Below, one piece after another: positions 41,936 through 56,907 of a DNA stretch of 64,000 bases. Each line of letters starts with the position of its first letter. Position 1 is the stretch's first letter. Both the position numbers and the translations under genes were made by a program. The DNA comes from Amycolatopsis sulphurea (GTDB lineage Bacteria; Actinomycetota; Actinomycetes; Mycobacteriales; Pseudonocardiaceae), in the NCBI RefSeq assembly GCF_002564045.1, contig NZ_PDJK01000002.1, positions 4,898,001-4,962,000 on the forward strand, read 5' to 3'. The notes beneath the pieces were generated by a model. The model was given only the letters and a program-made list of their open reading frames with translations, was not told the DNA's origin and did not search any database.

Positions 41936-41945
41936 CTGCCGAGTA

Positions 41946-41997
41946 TGGCACGTGACAGCGCGGGCGCCGGTCGGTACGGTGTTTGTCACGTGACAAA
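41946..41997. promoter_or_regulatory. two CACGTG-centred operator candidates, MocR/PaiB divergent region
   Basis: TTTGTCACGTGACAAA (41982-41997) is a perfect 16-bp palindrome centred at 41989.5. A second CACGTG core with a conserved right half (GGCACGTGACA) is centred at 41951.5, 38 bp away. Both lie between the divergent starts; spaced repeated sites are typical of MocR proteins. Confidence 0.55.
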
Positions 41998-42013
41998 GTA
42001 TCGAGGAGGAGAC

Positions 42014-42643
42014 GTGTACCTGCCGAAGCAGTTCGAGGTGCCCGCCGGCGACGCCGCGGCCGCGCTCAGCCGGGGCGGATTCGCGCACCTGGTCACACCG
42101 GTGCCCGATGGCGGGCTTGAAGTGACCTCGCTGCCCCTGCTCTACGACGCGGACAACCACGCGCTGATCGGCCACCTGGCGCGGCCCAACCCGCAGTGGC
42201 GCTACACCGGCGAGGCCGAGTCGGTGGCGATCATCCCGGGCGTGGACGCCTACGTGACCCCGTCGTACTACCCGAGCAAGCAGGACGGCGGGAAGACCGT
42301 GCCGACCTGGAACTACGAGACCCTTACCGTGCACGGCCGGCTGCGCGCGCACGACGATCCCGAGTGGCTGCTCGACCACGTCACCCGCCTCACCGACCGG
42401 CACGAGACCGGCCGCGCCCAGCCGTGGCGGGTCACGGATGCGCCGGAGCCGTTCGTCCGGGCGCAGCTACGCGCGATCGTCGGGATCGAGCTGGTCATCA
42501 GCCGCGTGGTGGCCAAGGCGAAGCTGAGCCAGAACCGGACCGCGCCGGACCGGGCGGGCGTGGTCCGGGGGCTGGCCGGGGGGAGCCGGCCGGAACAGGA
42601 GACGGCGGCCCGGATGGCCGGGCTTGGGTTGGACCGCGGCTGA
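42014..42643 (+). CDS. FMN-binding negative regulator-like protein (PaiB family)
   Basis: A 209-residue PaiB-like split-barrel protein: MYLPKQFEV at the start, HLVTPVPDGGLEVTSLPLLYD, GHLARPNPQWRY, AIIPGVDAYVTPSYYPSKQD (FMN-pocket motif), TWNYETLTVHGRL and the C-terminal VGIELVISRVVAKAKLSQNR. Despite the family name, most act as flavin-binding oxidoreductases or heme/PLP-related enzymes; the MocR pairing suggests control by a PLP-linked signal. GAGGAGGAGAC directly upstream fixes the GTG start at 42014. Confidence 0.92.
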   Translation: MYLPKQFEVPAGDAAAALSRGGFAHLVTPVPDGGLEVTSLPLLYDADNHALIGHLARPNPQWRYTGEAESVAIIPGVDAYVTPSYYPSKQDGGKTVPTWNYETLTVHGRLRAHDDPEWLLDHVTRLTDRHETGRAQPWRVTDAPEPFVRAQLRAIVGIELVISRVVAKAKLSQNRTAPDRAGVVRGLAGGSRPEQETAARMAGLGLDRG

Positions 42644-43036
42644 ATCCGGCGGGTGCGGTGGCGGCGGCCGGTGGAGTGCGGGAGCGTCCGGTGGTGCCGG
42701 GTGGGGTGCGGCTGGTGTGGTTGGTGGGCGCCTGGTGGTGCTGGGTGGGGTGCGGCTGGTGTGGTTGGTGGGCGTCCGGTGGTGCCGGGTGGAGCGCGGC
42801 TGGGGTGGTGTTGGGACTGGCTCGGCTCGAAGGCACCGGGCCTGATGGCGACCAGGCGTCGCTGAGCTTCCTGTTGCCGGGTGGGGTCACTCGGCACCAG
42901 GCAGGCGGTGGGTTCGCTTCGCACAACCCCCAGTTCGGGCAGCCGGTCGGCAGGCGCGGGGTTGGGTGCCGATGGGTTGGTGCGCGGTGGATCTGGGCAC
43001 GCCTTCCCCGGGTGGGCTGGTGTTGGAGGCAGGTCT
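42644..43036. other. gene-free region with a 44-bp tandem repeat
   Basis: 393 bases after the PaiB stop. A 44-bp GT-rich unit is repeated about 2.8 times at 42686-42810; the rest has no recognised coding content. It ends at the left half of a palindromic repeat. Confidence 0.5.
42686..42810 (+). repeat. 44-bp tandem repeat (~2.8 copies)
   Basis: Units start near 42686, 42730 and 42774. Landmarks in each are CCGGTGGTGCCGGGTGG and GCGGCTGGTGTGGTTGGTG. Differences between copies are few (GTCC/GCCT; one C/T). Confidence 0.8.
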
Positions 43037-43065
43037 GTGAAGGGCCCCTTCACGGACTCAGAGTC
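43037..43065. repeat. left half of double-palindrome repeat, copy 8 (split by the IS)
   Basis: GTGAAGGGCCCCTTCAC and the spacer up to GACTCAGAGTC (43055-43065), where the IS begins. The 11-mer is the target duplication and is repeated right of the IS. Confidence 0.9.
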
Positions 43066-44621
43066 CAATGCCAGGAACTTAGGTCGGTTCTGGGTTGGTG
43101 TGGTGTTGGTTTGGTTGTGGTGGGTGGTGTTGTTTCTGCTGTGGGCAGGATGTGGACCTGGTAGCTGGCTTTGGTGCTGGTCGGTTGCGGGGTTTTGCTG
43201 CGGTGGGGGTAGCGCGTGGTGGTGCGTTTGAGTGCTCGGGGGTAGACGCGGTGGTGGGTGTGGACGGTGATCAGCTGTCGGCATAAGTCCTGGGCCACCC
43301 ATTGGAGGTGTCGGGATGTGTCGGCGGGTGTGGTAGTGATCGCGTGTTCGGCGGCGTCGCGGGCGGAGGTGAAGGAGATCCGGGACGGGTCGAGGTTCTG
43401 GGTGAGCGCTGCGTGGCTGATCAGCAGCCGGATGGCCTGGTAGACGATCAGGGTGGCCCAGAGTTCCTGCTGGGCGCGGATCGGGGTGTGGCCGCGCAGG
43501 GGCCGCTTGGCCAGCAGCGTGGTTTTGATCTCTTTGATGCCGGTTTCGGCGGTCCAGCGGCGGGCGTAGAGGGCGACGAGCTGGCCGGCGGGTGCGTGTG
43601 CGGGGTCGAGCAGGCTGGTGACCAGCCGGTATTTCTCGGTGCGGGTGACGCCGTCGACGGTGACGGTGATCAGTGCTTCGACCACCCGGACGACGATGCC
43701 GTTGATCGGGCGGGGCGTGGGCGGGCGGTGCCCGCGTTGCTTGTTGCGGCGCACGTTGCGCGCCCAGCGGCGGGCGTCGGCCGGGGCGTGGAGGGTGGAC
43801 AGCCAGGACCCGTCCGGCAACGCGTGCTGCACGGGCAGCTTCGGGGTGTTCTGCTTGGCCCGCCACAGCAGATGCGCGCCCCGTTCCCGCGCCGCGGTCC
43901 ACAGTGGATAGCCGAGGAAGCAGCGGTCGGCCAGCAGCAGCATCCGGTCGTGCAGCCGGGGCAGCAGCTGATAGGCCAGGGTGGGCTCGCCCTGGCTCAG
44001 CGGGCCGGTGACCGCGCCGAGCAGACGGCGGCTGCCACACGACAGCAGCACCAGCACCCGGATCTTGGACGGCCCGCGGGCCACGCCTGTGCGGTGATGG
44101 GGCGGGAAGTGTTCACGGTTGGCCGCGGTGTCGGCCGGCTCGACCTCGGTGCCGTCCCAGGCACACACCTCCAGCCCGAACGCGTGCGACCACGGCCTGT
44201 TCCGGGTAGGCGCCGCCCGCGCCAGCGCGCCGAACAACAACTGGAAGGGCACCACGCCGATCCGGTCCCGCAGCTTGGTCAGCGCCGTGCTGGCCGGCGG
44301 CCACCAGCCCAGCACGGACAACCGGGGCAGACTCTCCTGCGAGAACATCGCCCTGATCGTCGCGTTGCCGGACTTGGTGCGCAGCAGGCACAACGCGAGC
44401 ACGAAGTACACGCCCAACCGCGACGGCAGTGCCCGGAACCGCCGTTCGTCCCGGCCGGCGACGGCCAGCGCCTCATCAACCAGCGCGGGCGGGACGACCC
44501 ACGACAGCAACCCCAGCCCGGCCTGTGACAACAACCGACCCACCGGCGAGGACCAGCCCGAGGGCATGACACCATGAACGGACAACGAGGCTCCTGGCTT
44601 GCTGATGATCTCGACAATCAC
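43050..44621 (-). CDS. IS4-family DDE transposase, stop codon supplied by the target repeat
   Basis: A 523-residue frame. DDE residues: first Asp in CAWDGTEVE, second Asp in LLADRCFLGYPLW, Glu in YARRWTAETGIKEIK. The last motif fits the IS4 signature Y-x2-R-x3-E-x6-K exactly. An N-terminal domain includes LGVYFVLALCLLRTKSG. The GTG at 44621 is the longest start; a TTG near 44585 preceded by AGGAG is an alternative. The frame runs without stop through the left IR (SSWHW) and ends at TGA 43050-43052 in the host palindromic repeat, so the last five sense codons include target DNA. Confidence 0.93.
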   Translation of the reverse strand: MIVEIISKPGASLSVHGVMPSGWSSPVGRLLSQAGLGLLSWVVPPALVDEALAVAGRDERRFRALPSRLGVYFVLALCLLRTKSGNATIRAMFSQESLPRLSVLGWWPPASTALTKLRDRIGVVPFQLLFGALARAAPTRNRPWSHAFGLEVCAWDGTEVEPADTAANREHFPPHHRTGVARGPSKIRVLVLLSCGSRRLLGAVTGPLSQGEPTLAYQLLPRLHDRMLLLADRCFLGYPLWTAARERGAHLLWRAKQNTPKLPVQHALPDGSWLSTLHAPADARRWARNVRRNKQRGHRPPTPRPINGIVVRVVEALITVTVDGVTRTEKYRLVTSLLDPAHAPAGQLVALYARRWTAETGIKEIKTTLLAKRPLRGHTPIRAQQELWATLIVYQAIRLLISHAALTQNLDPSRISFTSARDAAEHAITTTPADTSRHLQWVAQDLCRQLITVHTHHRVYPRALKRTTTRYPHRSKTPQPTSTKASYQVHILPTAETTPPTTTKPTPHQPRTDLSSWHWTLSP

Positions 44622-44720
44622 CAGCTCTAGCCGGAGCCTCGTTGCCTATCCACACCACCACGCCGATCACACCCAAACCGTGATCAACACCACCCACCAG
44701 ACCTTAAGTTCCTGGCATTG
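43066..44720. mobile_element. complete IS4-family insertion sequence, 1655 bp
   Basis: The ends are inverted repeats: CAATGCCAGGAACTTA is identical at both (left from 43066 inward, right from 44720 inward), followed by GGTC on the left and AGGTC on the right. Directly outside are perfect 11-bp direct repeats GACTCAGAGTC (43055-43065 and 44721-44731), within the 10-12 bp expected for IS4. One transposase gene fills the element. Perfect termini and duplication indicate a recent, possibly active insertion. The family assignment rests on the YREK motif in the transposase. Confidence 0.95.
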
Positions 44721-44749
44721 GACTCAGAGTCTGTGAAGGGGCCCTTCAC
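44721..44749. repeat. right half of double-palindrome repeat, copy 8
   Basis: GACTCAGAGTC duplication, one T, then the arm GTGAAGGGGCCCTTCAC. Joining 43037-43065 with 44732-44749 regenerates a standard 47-bp copy, confirming that the IS entered its spacer. Confidence 0.92.
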
Positions 44750-44796
44750 AGACCGCTGGGGGTGTTGCCGCTCGGGCTGCGGACCGCGCGTGCTGC

Positions 44797-45690
44797 TTAC
44801 CGGCCGGTAAGCAGCACGATCTGCACGCCGTCCGGACGGGCGAACCGGGCGTGCGCGAGCAGGCCGGCGAGTCCGGCGGCGCCGGACGGGCTGGCGTATC
44901 GTCGGTGGCGGGCCAGCAATGCCTGTGCGGCAAGGAGATCGTCGTCGGTGGCAGCGTGGACGGCGCCGCCGGACGCGGTGATCACGGTCAGTGCGCCGGG
45001 GCCGTGCAGGGCGTCCCAGTTCACCAGCGGTTCGTTGTGGACGGTGGTGACCACCTGGTCCGCAGGCAGCGTCCGGTAGGGGCCGGGCCAGCTGGTCACG
45101 ATCGGGTTGTTGCCGGGTGAGCCGACGCCGTGCACCGGTACCGGCCAGTCCAGCGCGGCGAGCTGCCGGCCGGCGGCGACGATGGTGGTGCCGTTGCCGG
45201 CTGGGATCCACAGCGCTGCGTCGGCTCCGTCGAGCACACGGTACACAGTGGACACGATCTCGCCGTGTCCACTGAGGACCGCGTCCTGGTAGGGGCCGTC
45301 GACGTTGCCGTCGGCGGCCCCTACGGCCAGGGCCAGCCGGTGGGATTCCTCGACGGCGTCCTCATAGCCGCCGTTCACGAAACGGACGTCGGCTCCGGTG
45401 GTTTCGGCGAACGAGCCGCCGTCGCCCCAGTCTGCGGGCAGGACCACGGTGCAGTGTAAGCCCGCGGCGGCGCAGGCGGTGGCCATGGCCCGGCCGTAAC
45501 TGCCGCAGGAGCCGACGATGACCCGGTCGTGGCCGTCCGCGCGGGCTTTGGCGACTACGGCGCGGGCAGCGGGTTCCTTGTGGCTGCCGGAGGTGTACTG
45601 GGTCTCGTCGAGCAGGAGTACACGGACGCCGGGCACGAGGCCGTCCATCAGCTCCGCCGAAGCGGGGACGGGATGGGTCTGGGATAACAC
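44797..45690 (-). CDS. PLP-dependent enzyme, threonine synthase/cysteine synthase-like, in the peptide cluster
   Basis: A 297-residue fold-type II PLP enzyme. The cofactor lysine is in YTSGSHKEPAARAVV; the phosphate loop is VGSCGSYGRAMA, and IPAGNGTTIVAAG resembles the second glycine loop. It is shorter than threonine synthase. It lies 13 bp behind the NRPS-MFS gene on the same strand, so it is almost certainly in that operon. Fold-type II enzymes in such clusters make beta-substituted amino acids (for example diaminopropionate precursors) or degrade Ser/Thr; a precursor-supply role is likely but not proven. AGAGGA eight bases before the GTG at 45690. Confidence 0.82.
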   Translation of the reverse strand: MLSQTHPVPASAELMDGLVPGVRVLLLDETQYTSGSHKEPAARAVVAKARADGHDRVIVGSCGSYGRAMATACAAAGLHCTVVLPADWGDGGSFAETTGADVRFVNGGYEDAVEESHRLALAVGAADGNVDGPYQDAVLSGHGEIVSTVYRVLDGADAALWIPAGNGTTIVAAGRQLAALDWPVPVHGVGSPGNNPIVTSWPGPYRTLPADQVVTTVHNEPLVNWDALHGPGALTVITASGGAVHAATDDDLLAAQALLARHRRYASPSGAAGLAGLLAHARFARPDGVQIVLLTGR

Positions 45691-45703
45691 GGAAATGTCC
45701 TCT

Positions 45704-52510
<6,807 letters not shown>

Positions 52511-52526
52511 TGGGTCTCCTCGGCTC

Positions 52527-53510
52527 TCACATCGACCATGGCGTGGGCGTGCGGTCCCAGCGGTGTGCGCGCAGCGCGTCCAGCAGCTCCGGCGGCAGCG
52601 GGTCGGCGCCGGAGACCTGCAGGTTGGCGCGGACGTGCTCGGGACGCCGCATCCCAGGGATGACCGCAGAAACGGCCGGGTGGTGCAGAATGAACCGCAA
52701 TGCCAGCTCCGGCAAGGTGATTCCGTCCGGAATCAGCGCACGCAGCGCCTCGACCCGTGCGACGGTCGGCGGCAGATTCTCCGGTCCGAAGTAGACGGCT
52801 CGCCAGTCCTCGGCCGGGAACGCCGTTTCCGCGGTCAGGGTGCCGGTCAGCGAGCCTTCGTCGAACGGGACTCGCGCGATGATCGCGATGTCCTCTTCGA
52901 GCGCCCGGGGGAACAGCTCGTCCTCGGGGGCCTGGTCGAAGACGTTGTAGATGACCTGGATCGCGTCGATCAGCCCGGTGTCCAGCGCGGCGAAGCAGTT
53001 CTCCGGTTCCCAGCGATTCACGCTGATGCCGAACCCGTCGATCAGGCCGTCTTCCTTGAGCCGGGCGACCGCGTCCTGCCAGCCGGGTTCGGCGGCCCAG
53101 CGGTCCTCCCAGACGTGGAACTGCAGCAGATCGATCTTCGCCACGCCGAGGTTGTCGAGACTCCGCTTGGTGTAGTCCAGGATGTGCGCGGCAGGGAAGA
53201 CGTCTTCGAGCGTGTCCTGCGGGCGCGGCGGCCATTCGCGGTTGAGCGGGGGGATCTTGGTGGCGATCCGCATGTCCGCGTCCGGACGGCGGCGCCGCAG
53301 CTCGCCGAGCAGGCATTCCGATGTGCCGCGGCCGTAGACCCAAGCGGTGTCGAAGAACGTGCAGTCCAGGTCCACCGCCAGATCGAGGGCGGTGGGCGCG
53401 ACGTCATAGTTCCAGCCGGTGAATCCGCCCGGTCCGCCGCCGATGCCCCACATGCCGTACCCGACTTCGCCGACCTGCCAGCCGAGCCTGCCCATGGTGC
53501 GCTGTTTCAT
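52527..53510 (-). CDS. aldo/keto reductase of the peptide cluster
   Basis: A 327-residue aldo/keto reductase: MGRLGWQVGEVGYGMWGIGG, the catalytic Asp/Tyr segment TFFDTAWVYGRGTSE, Lys in IATKIPPLNREWP, His in IDLLQFHVWEDRW, and the C-terminal cofactor loop AVIPGMRRPEHVRANL. It lies between the two synthetase genes (28 bp after the A-T-R stop, 16 bp before the NRPS-MFS start), so it belongs to the operon. It could reduce the aldehyde released by the R domain, or tailor a carbonyl on the precursor (inference). ATG at 53510 with GGAG seven bases upstream. Confidence 0.9.
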   Translation of the reverse strand: MKQRTMGRLGWQVGEVGYGMWGIGGGPGGFTGWNYDVAPTALDLAVDLDCTFFDTAWVYGRGTSECLLGELRRRRPDADMRIATKIPPLNREWPPRPQDTLEDVFPAAHILDYTKRSLDNLGVAKIDLLQFHVWEDRWAAEPGWQDAVARLKEDGLIDGFGISVNRWEPENCFAALDTGLIDAIQVIYNVFDQAPEDELFPRALEEDIAIIARVPFDEGSLTGTLTAETAFPAEDWRAVYFGPENLPPTVARVEALRALIPDGITLPELALRFILHHPAVSAVIPGMRRPEHVRANLQVSGADPLPPELLDALRAHRWDRTPTPWSM

Positions 53511-53538
53511 CCGCTTCTCCTGCTCCGGTCTTTTCGCC

Positions 53539-56500
53539 TCAGACACCGGCTCGTTCTTCCATCCGGCCGAAGTAGGCCGGGTTGTCCTGCAACAGGTTCT
53601 CCAGCACGGCACGCACGCTTTCCTCGTCGGCCGCGTCGCCGCCGCGGTGGTCGAGGACTGTCAGCAGCCTGCCCAGCTCGACGTCCCCGGCCGCGGCGGC
53701 GGTGCGAAGCTCGGCGAGGAAGTGCAAACAGGACACTCGGTGCGTGACCCCGGCCAGCTCGTCGAAGTTCACCGTCCCCGGGCAGTACACGTGCCGCGCG
53801 CGGGTTCGCTCGGGCGTGCCGAGTTCCGCGACGACGGCGGCGGCCACCGTGTCGACCGGGCTGTAGTCGGACCGGAGCACGGCCCGGGGTACCGCGCCGA
53901 GCCGCCGGAACGCGGTGAGCAGCAGATGGGTCACCGCGTTCGGATTGGGTACCGGGACATCGGTGGCGGGCATGACTTCGCCCAGCCGCAGCACCGTCGA
54001 CGGCAGGTCCGTCGCGGCCCGGACCAGCCGCTCGGCCACCCACTTCGACAGGCTGTACCCGCTCGTGGGCGGGGTCACTCCGGTGATGTCGATGTCCTCG
54101 GGCACCGCCCGGCCGTGGGTCACCGCGTGGTCGTAGAGCACACCTAGCGTCGAAATGTGGTGCAGCGCAATGCCACCGGCTTCGTGGGCGAGGCGGATGA
54201 TCTCCGCGGTGCCCAGCACGTTCGGCTCGCGGTGCATGCGGTAGTCGTAGACGAGATTGACCAACGCTCCACTGTGGACGATCAGATCGCATTCCCGGAC
54301 GAGGGAACGCCAGCGGGCGGGGCTCAGGCCGAAACCCGGGCGGGCCAGGTCGCCGGCGTACACCGTCGTCCGGGTGAGGCAATCGGGATGGGTCAGCCGG
54401 TACTCGGCGAGCGTGGCGAGAAGCCGTTGCCGCGCATGGGCGTCGTCCCGGCCACGGACCAGGCAGATCACCCGGAGGCCGGTCCGGGCGAGGAGTTCGT
54501 GCAGCACCCGGGCGCCGACGAAGCCGGACGCGCCGGTGAGCAGCACGGTACGTGCCGTGTTCCGGCGAGACCCGGCCCGTGCGGCGGGTGTGCTGAGCGT
54601 AGCGAGGTCGGTGGCGACCAGCTCGGCCACCGGGGTGGGCGGCCGGTGGTGCGCGAGCACGGCGTGCAACGCGGTCGCGGTCGGATGCTCGACCAGATCG
54701 CGGACGCCGAGGTCTGCCCGGAACCGGGTGTTCAGTTCCAGCACCGCGGAGATCGCTTGCAGGGAATTCCCGCCGGTGGCGAAGAAATCCTCGTCCGCGG
54801 TCAGGTGCGGGCGCCGGAGCACGGTCCGCAGGATCGCCAGCACGGGATCGCCGGTGGCGGCCGGAACCGGCTCCAGCTGCCTGCCCAGTCGGCGGCGGTC
54901 GACCTTGCCCGCGTCGGTCAGCGGAAGCTCGTCCACGACCTCGACGCGCTGTGGCAGGCTGCCCCGCGGCAGCCGGTCCCGCAGGTGGGCGAGCACTTCC
55001 GGGGCACCGGCCGTCCCGGTGACGGCCAGCACCAGCTCGCGATTCGCCGCGGGCCCGGCGGCGAGCGCGACCGCTTGCCGGACGCCGGGGCAGGTCAAGG
55101 ACACGTTCTCCAGCTCGCCCGGTTCCACCCGAACGCCGCCGATCTTGACCTGATCGTCGATCCGGCCGGCGAAATGGAAGCGCCCGGCCGGATCGAGATA
55201 CCCGAGGTCGCCGGTGCGGTATTGCCGTCCGAACGGGGGCCGGGTGACGAACCGTTCCGTGGTGCGCTGCGGCTCGCGGTGGTACCCGGCGCCGACGCAG
55301 GCGCCGCCGAGAACGATCTCTCCGGTCGCGCCAGGCGGCAGGGGACGGCCTTCGGCGTCGACGATCACCGCGGTGCAGTTGTCGATCGGGCGGCCCAGCG
55401 GGATGTCGTCGCCATCGGCGGCGCGCACCTCGTGGAAGATCATTCCGATGGCCGCTTCGGACGGTCCGTAGGCGTTGCTGATCCGCAGGCCTGGCAGCAA
55501 TTCCCGGAGACGGTGCACGTCGCGGGGGTTGATCTGCTCGCCACCGACCACGAGGTGCCGCAGGGAACGCAGCCGGGTGGCGGTGGCCGGGCGCTGTTCC
55601 AGCAGGCGCAGCAGAGCGTTCAGCACGGCCGGGACGAAGTCGGTGACGGTGACCTCGTGCGTTTCGATCAGGTCGACCAGCTGCGGCAGGTCGAGGTGGT
55701 CCCCGGCGGCGGGGACCACGGTCGCACCGCCGGTGGTCAGCGGCCAGAAGAGCTGCCAGAACGCCGAATCGAAGGTGTGCCGGGTGTTCTGCAGCACCAC
55801 TTCGCGGCCGGGCGGTACACCGAACCATCGGTCCATGAAGGACAGCCGGTTCGCCAGGCTGCGGTGGAAGTTCAAGGCGCACAGCGGGGTTCCGGTGGTG
55901 CCCGAGGTGTACACGCCGTAGCAGATCGCGTCCGGACCGGGCAGGTTGCCGAGCGGGGCACCAGTGCCGCGAGCAGGGGCGGAGACGGCGCGATCGCGGT
56001 GGGCGGCGGGCACGGTCTCCGGATCCGTGCACACCACGAGCGGGCTGTCCAGGAGATCCAGGACGCGTTCGACGCGCTGCGCGGGCCAGCCCGGATCGAT
56101 CGGTACGTAGCCCGCCCCGGCGAACATCACAGCCGCCCAGGACACCGGCAACGCGAGACCGCCGGAGACCAGGACCGGTACCAATGCGGAGCCGTGGATC
56201 CGGGTGGCCAGTGCCTCCGCGCGGGTGACGAATTCCCGGTAGGTCAGTGTGCCGTCCGCGGCATACACCGCGATGGCGTCCGGAGTGGACAGCGCGGCGG
56301 CGTGGATCCGTTCCGGGACACTCCGATACGGACCGTTCTCCGCGATCGTCCCGGCAAGCGGGCCGAGCACCGCGGCCCGGGTCGTCTCGGACAGCGCTGC
56401 CGTGGCTTGGAGGTCCAGACCAGGATCGGCGAGCAGAGCACCGAGGATCTCACCGTGCATCTCCGCGACCGCCGACGCCGCGCGTTCCCAGGGATCGCCT

Positions 56501-56784
56501 GGTGGGCAACTGATTTCGACGCACAGCCAACCCTGCTCGACGTGCACCCGGGCGACCGGCCCGGCGATACCGTCCGCGACGGTGCGGGTGTGTACGGTGA
56601 TCACCGCGCCTCGATGGTCCTGCGCGGCGGCGGTTTTCGCCGACAGCGCCAGGTCCCGGTCGAGCCGCCGGGCCACTTCCGCGAGCGCCCGGACGGCAGC
56701 GTTCGCCGATGGTGCTTCGGTTGTGGCCGGGAAAGGGAGCCGGTGGGCTCCTGGGGTCGAGAAGACCCGATTGCCCGGATTCAT
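53539..56784 (-). CDS. nonribosomal peptide synthetase ending in a thioester reductase (A-T-R)
   Basis: A 1081-residue protein. Residues 1-165 look like a remnant of a condensation-domain C-lobe and C-A linker (EMHGEILGALLADPGLDLQA). A domain: about 175-645, with an altered P-loop motif YTSGTTGTPLCAL where family members have TGxPKG; NAYGPSEAAIG, YRTGDLGYLDPAGRFHFAGR and AGKVDRRRL are present. T: FFATGGNSLQAI. R domain: about 755-1081, SDR type, TVLLTGASGFVG and the YxxxK in TSGYSLSKWVAE, as in Lys2/MxaA. It would release an aldehyde or, after a second reduction, an alcohol. First gene of the minus-strand operon; ATG at 56784. Confidence 0.92.
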   Translation of the reverse strand: MNPGNRVFSTPGAHRLPFPATTEAPSANAAVRALAEVARRLDRDLALSAKTAAAQDHRGAVITVHTRTVADGIAGPVARVHVEQGWLCVEISCPPGDPWERAASAVAEMHGEILGALLADPGLDLQATAALSETTRAAVLGPLAGTIAENGPYRSVPERIHAAALSTPDAIAVYAADGTLTYREFVTRAEALATRIHGSALVPVLVSGGLALPVSWAAVMFAGAGYVPIDPGWPAQRVERVLDLLDSPLVVCTDPETVPAAHRDRAVSAPARGTGAPLGNLPGPDAICYGVYTSGTTGTPLCALNFHRSLANRLSFMDRWFGVPPGREVVLQNTRHTFDSAFWQLFWPLTTGGATVVPAAGDHLDLPQLVDLIETHEVTVTDFVPAVLNALLRLLEQRPATATRLRSLRHLVVGGEQINPRDVHRLRELLPGLRISNAYGPSEAAIGMIFHEVRAADGDDIPLGRPIDNCTAVIVDAEGRPLPPGATGEIVLGGACVGAGYHREPQRTTERFVTRPPFGRQYRTGDLGYLDPAGRFHFAGRIDDQVKIGGVRVEPGELENVSLTCPGVRQAVALAAGPAANRELVLAVTGTAGAPEVLAHLRDRLPRGSLPQRVEVVDELPLTDAGKVDRRRLGRQLEPVPAATGDPVLAILRTVLRRPHLTADEDFFATGGNSLQAISAVLELNTRFRADLGVRDLVEHPTATALHAVLAHHRPPTPVAELVATDLATLSTPAARAGSRRNTARTVLLTGASGFVGARVLHELLARTGLRVICLVRGRDDAHARQRLLATLAEYRLTHPDCLTRTTVYAGDLARPGFGLSPARWRSLVRECDLIVHSGALVNLVYDYRMHREPNVLGTAEIIRLAHEAGGIALHHISTLGVLYDHAVTHGRAVPEDIDITGVTPPTSGYSLSKWVAERLVRAATDLPSTVLRLGEVMPATDVPVPNPNAVTHLLLTAFRRLGAVPRAVLRSDYSPVDTVAAAVVAELGTPERTRARHVYCPGTVNFDELAGVTHRVSCLHFLAELRTAAAAGDVELGRLLTVLDHRGGDAADEESVRAVLENLLQDNPAYFGRMEERAGV

Positions 56785-56907
56785 ACGGCCACCCAAGTGA
56801 ATCCAGCGGTCCGGTGCGCGGCGGGCAGGCGACGGCTGCCCGAACTTGATCTGAACGGTGGGTGCGGACGCTGTCGCGTGATCGCCCGCAGTGCCGATGA
56901 TGCCGTC
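56785..56907. promoter_or_regulatory. divergent promoter region of the peptide cluster
   Basis: 123 bp between the A-T-R start and the divergent acetyltransferase start. It should contain the promoter of the four-gene synthetase operon. I see no confident -35/-10 pair and no clear operator. Confidence 0.35.

Noticed and set aside
54157..56900. Long plus-strand frame running into the acetyltransferase gene
   Set aside because: It is antisense to the A-T-R synthetase; only the part from the ATG at 56908 has homology and a sensible start.
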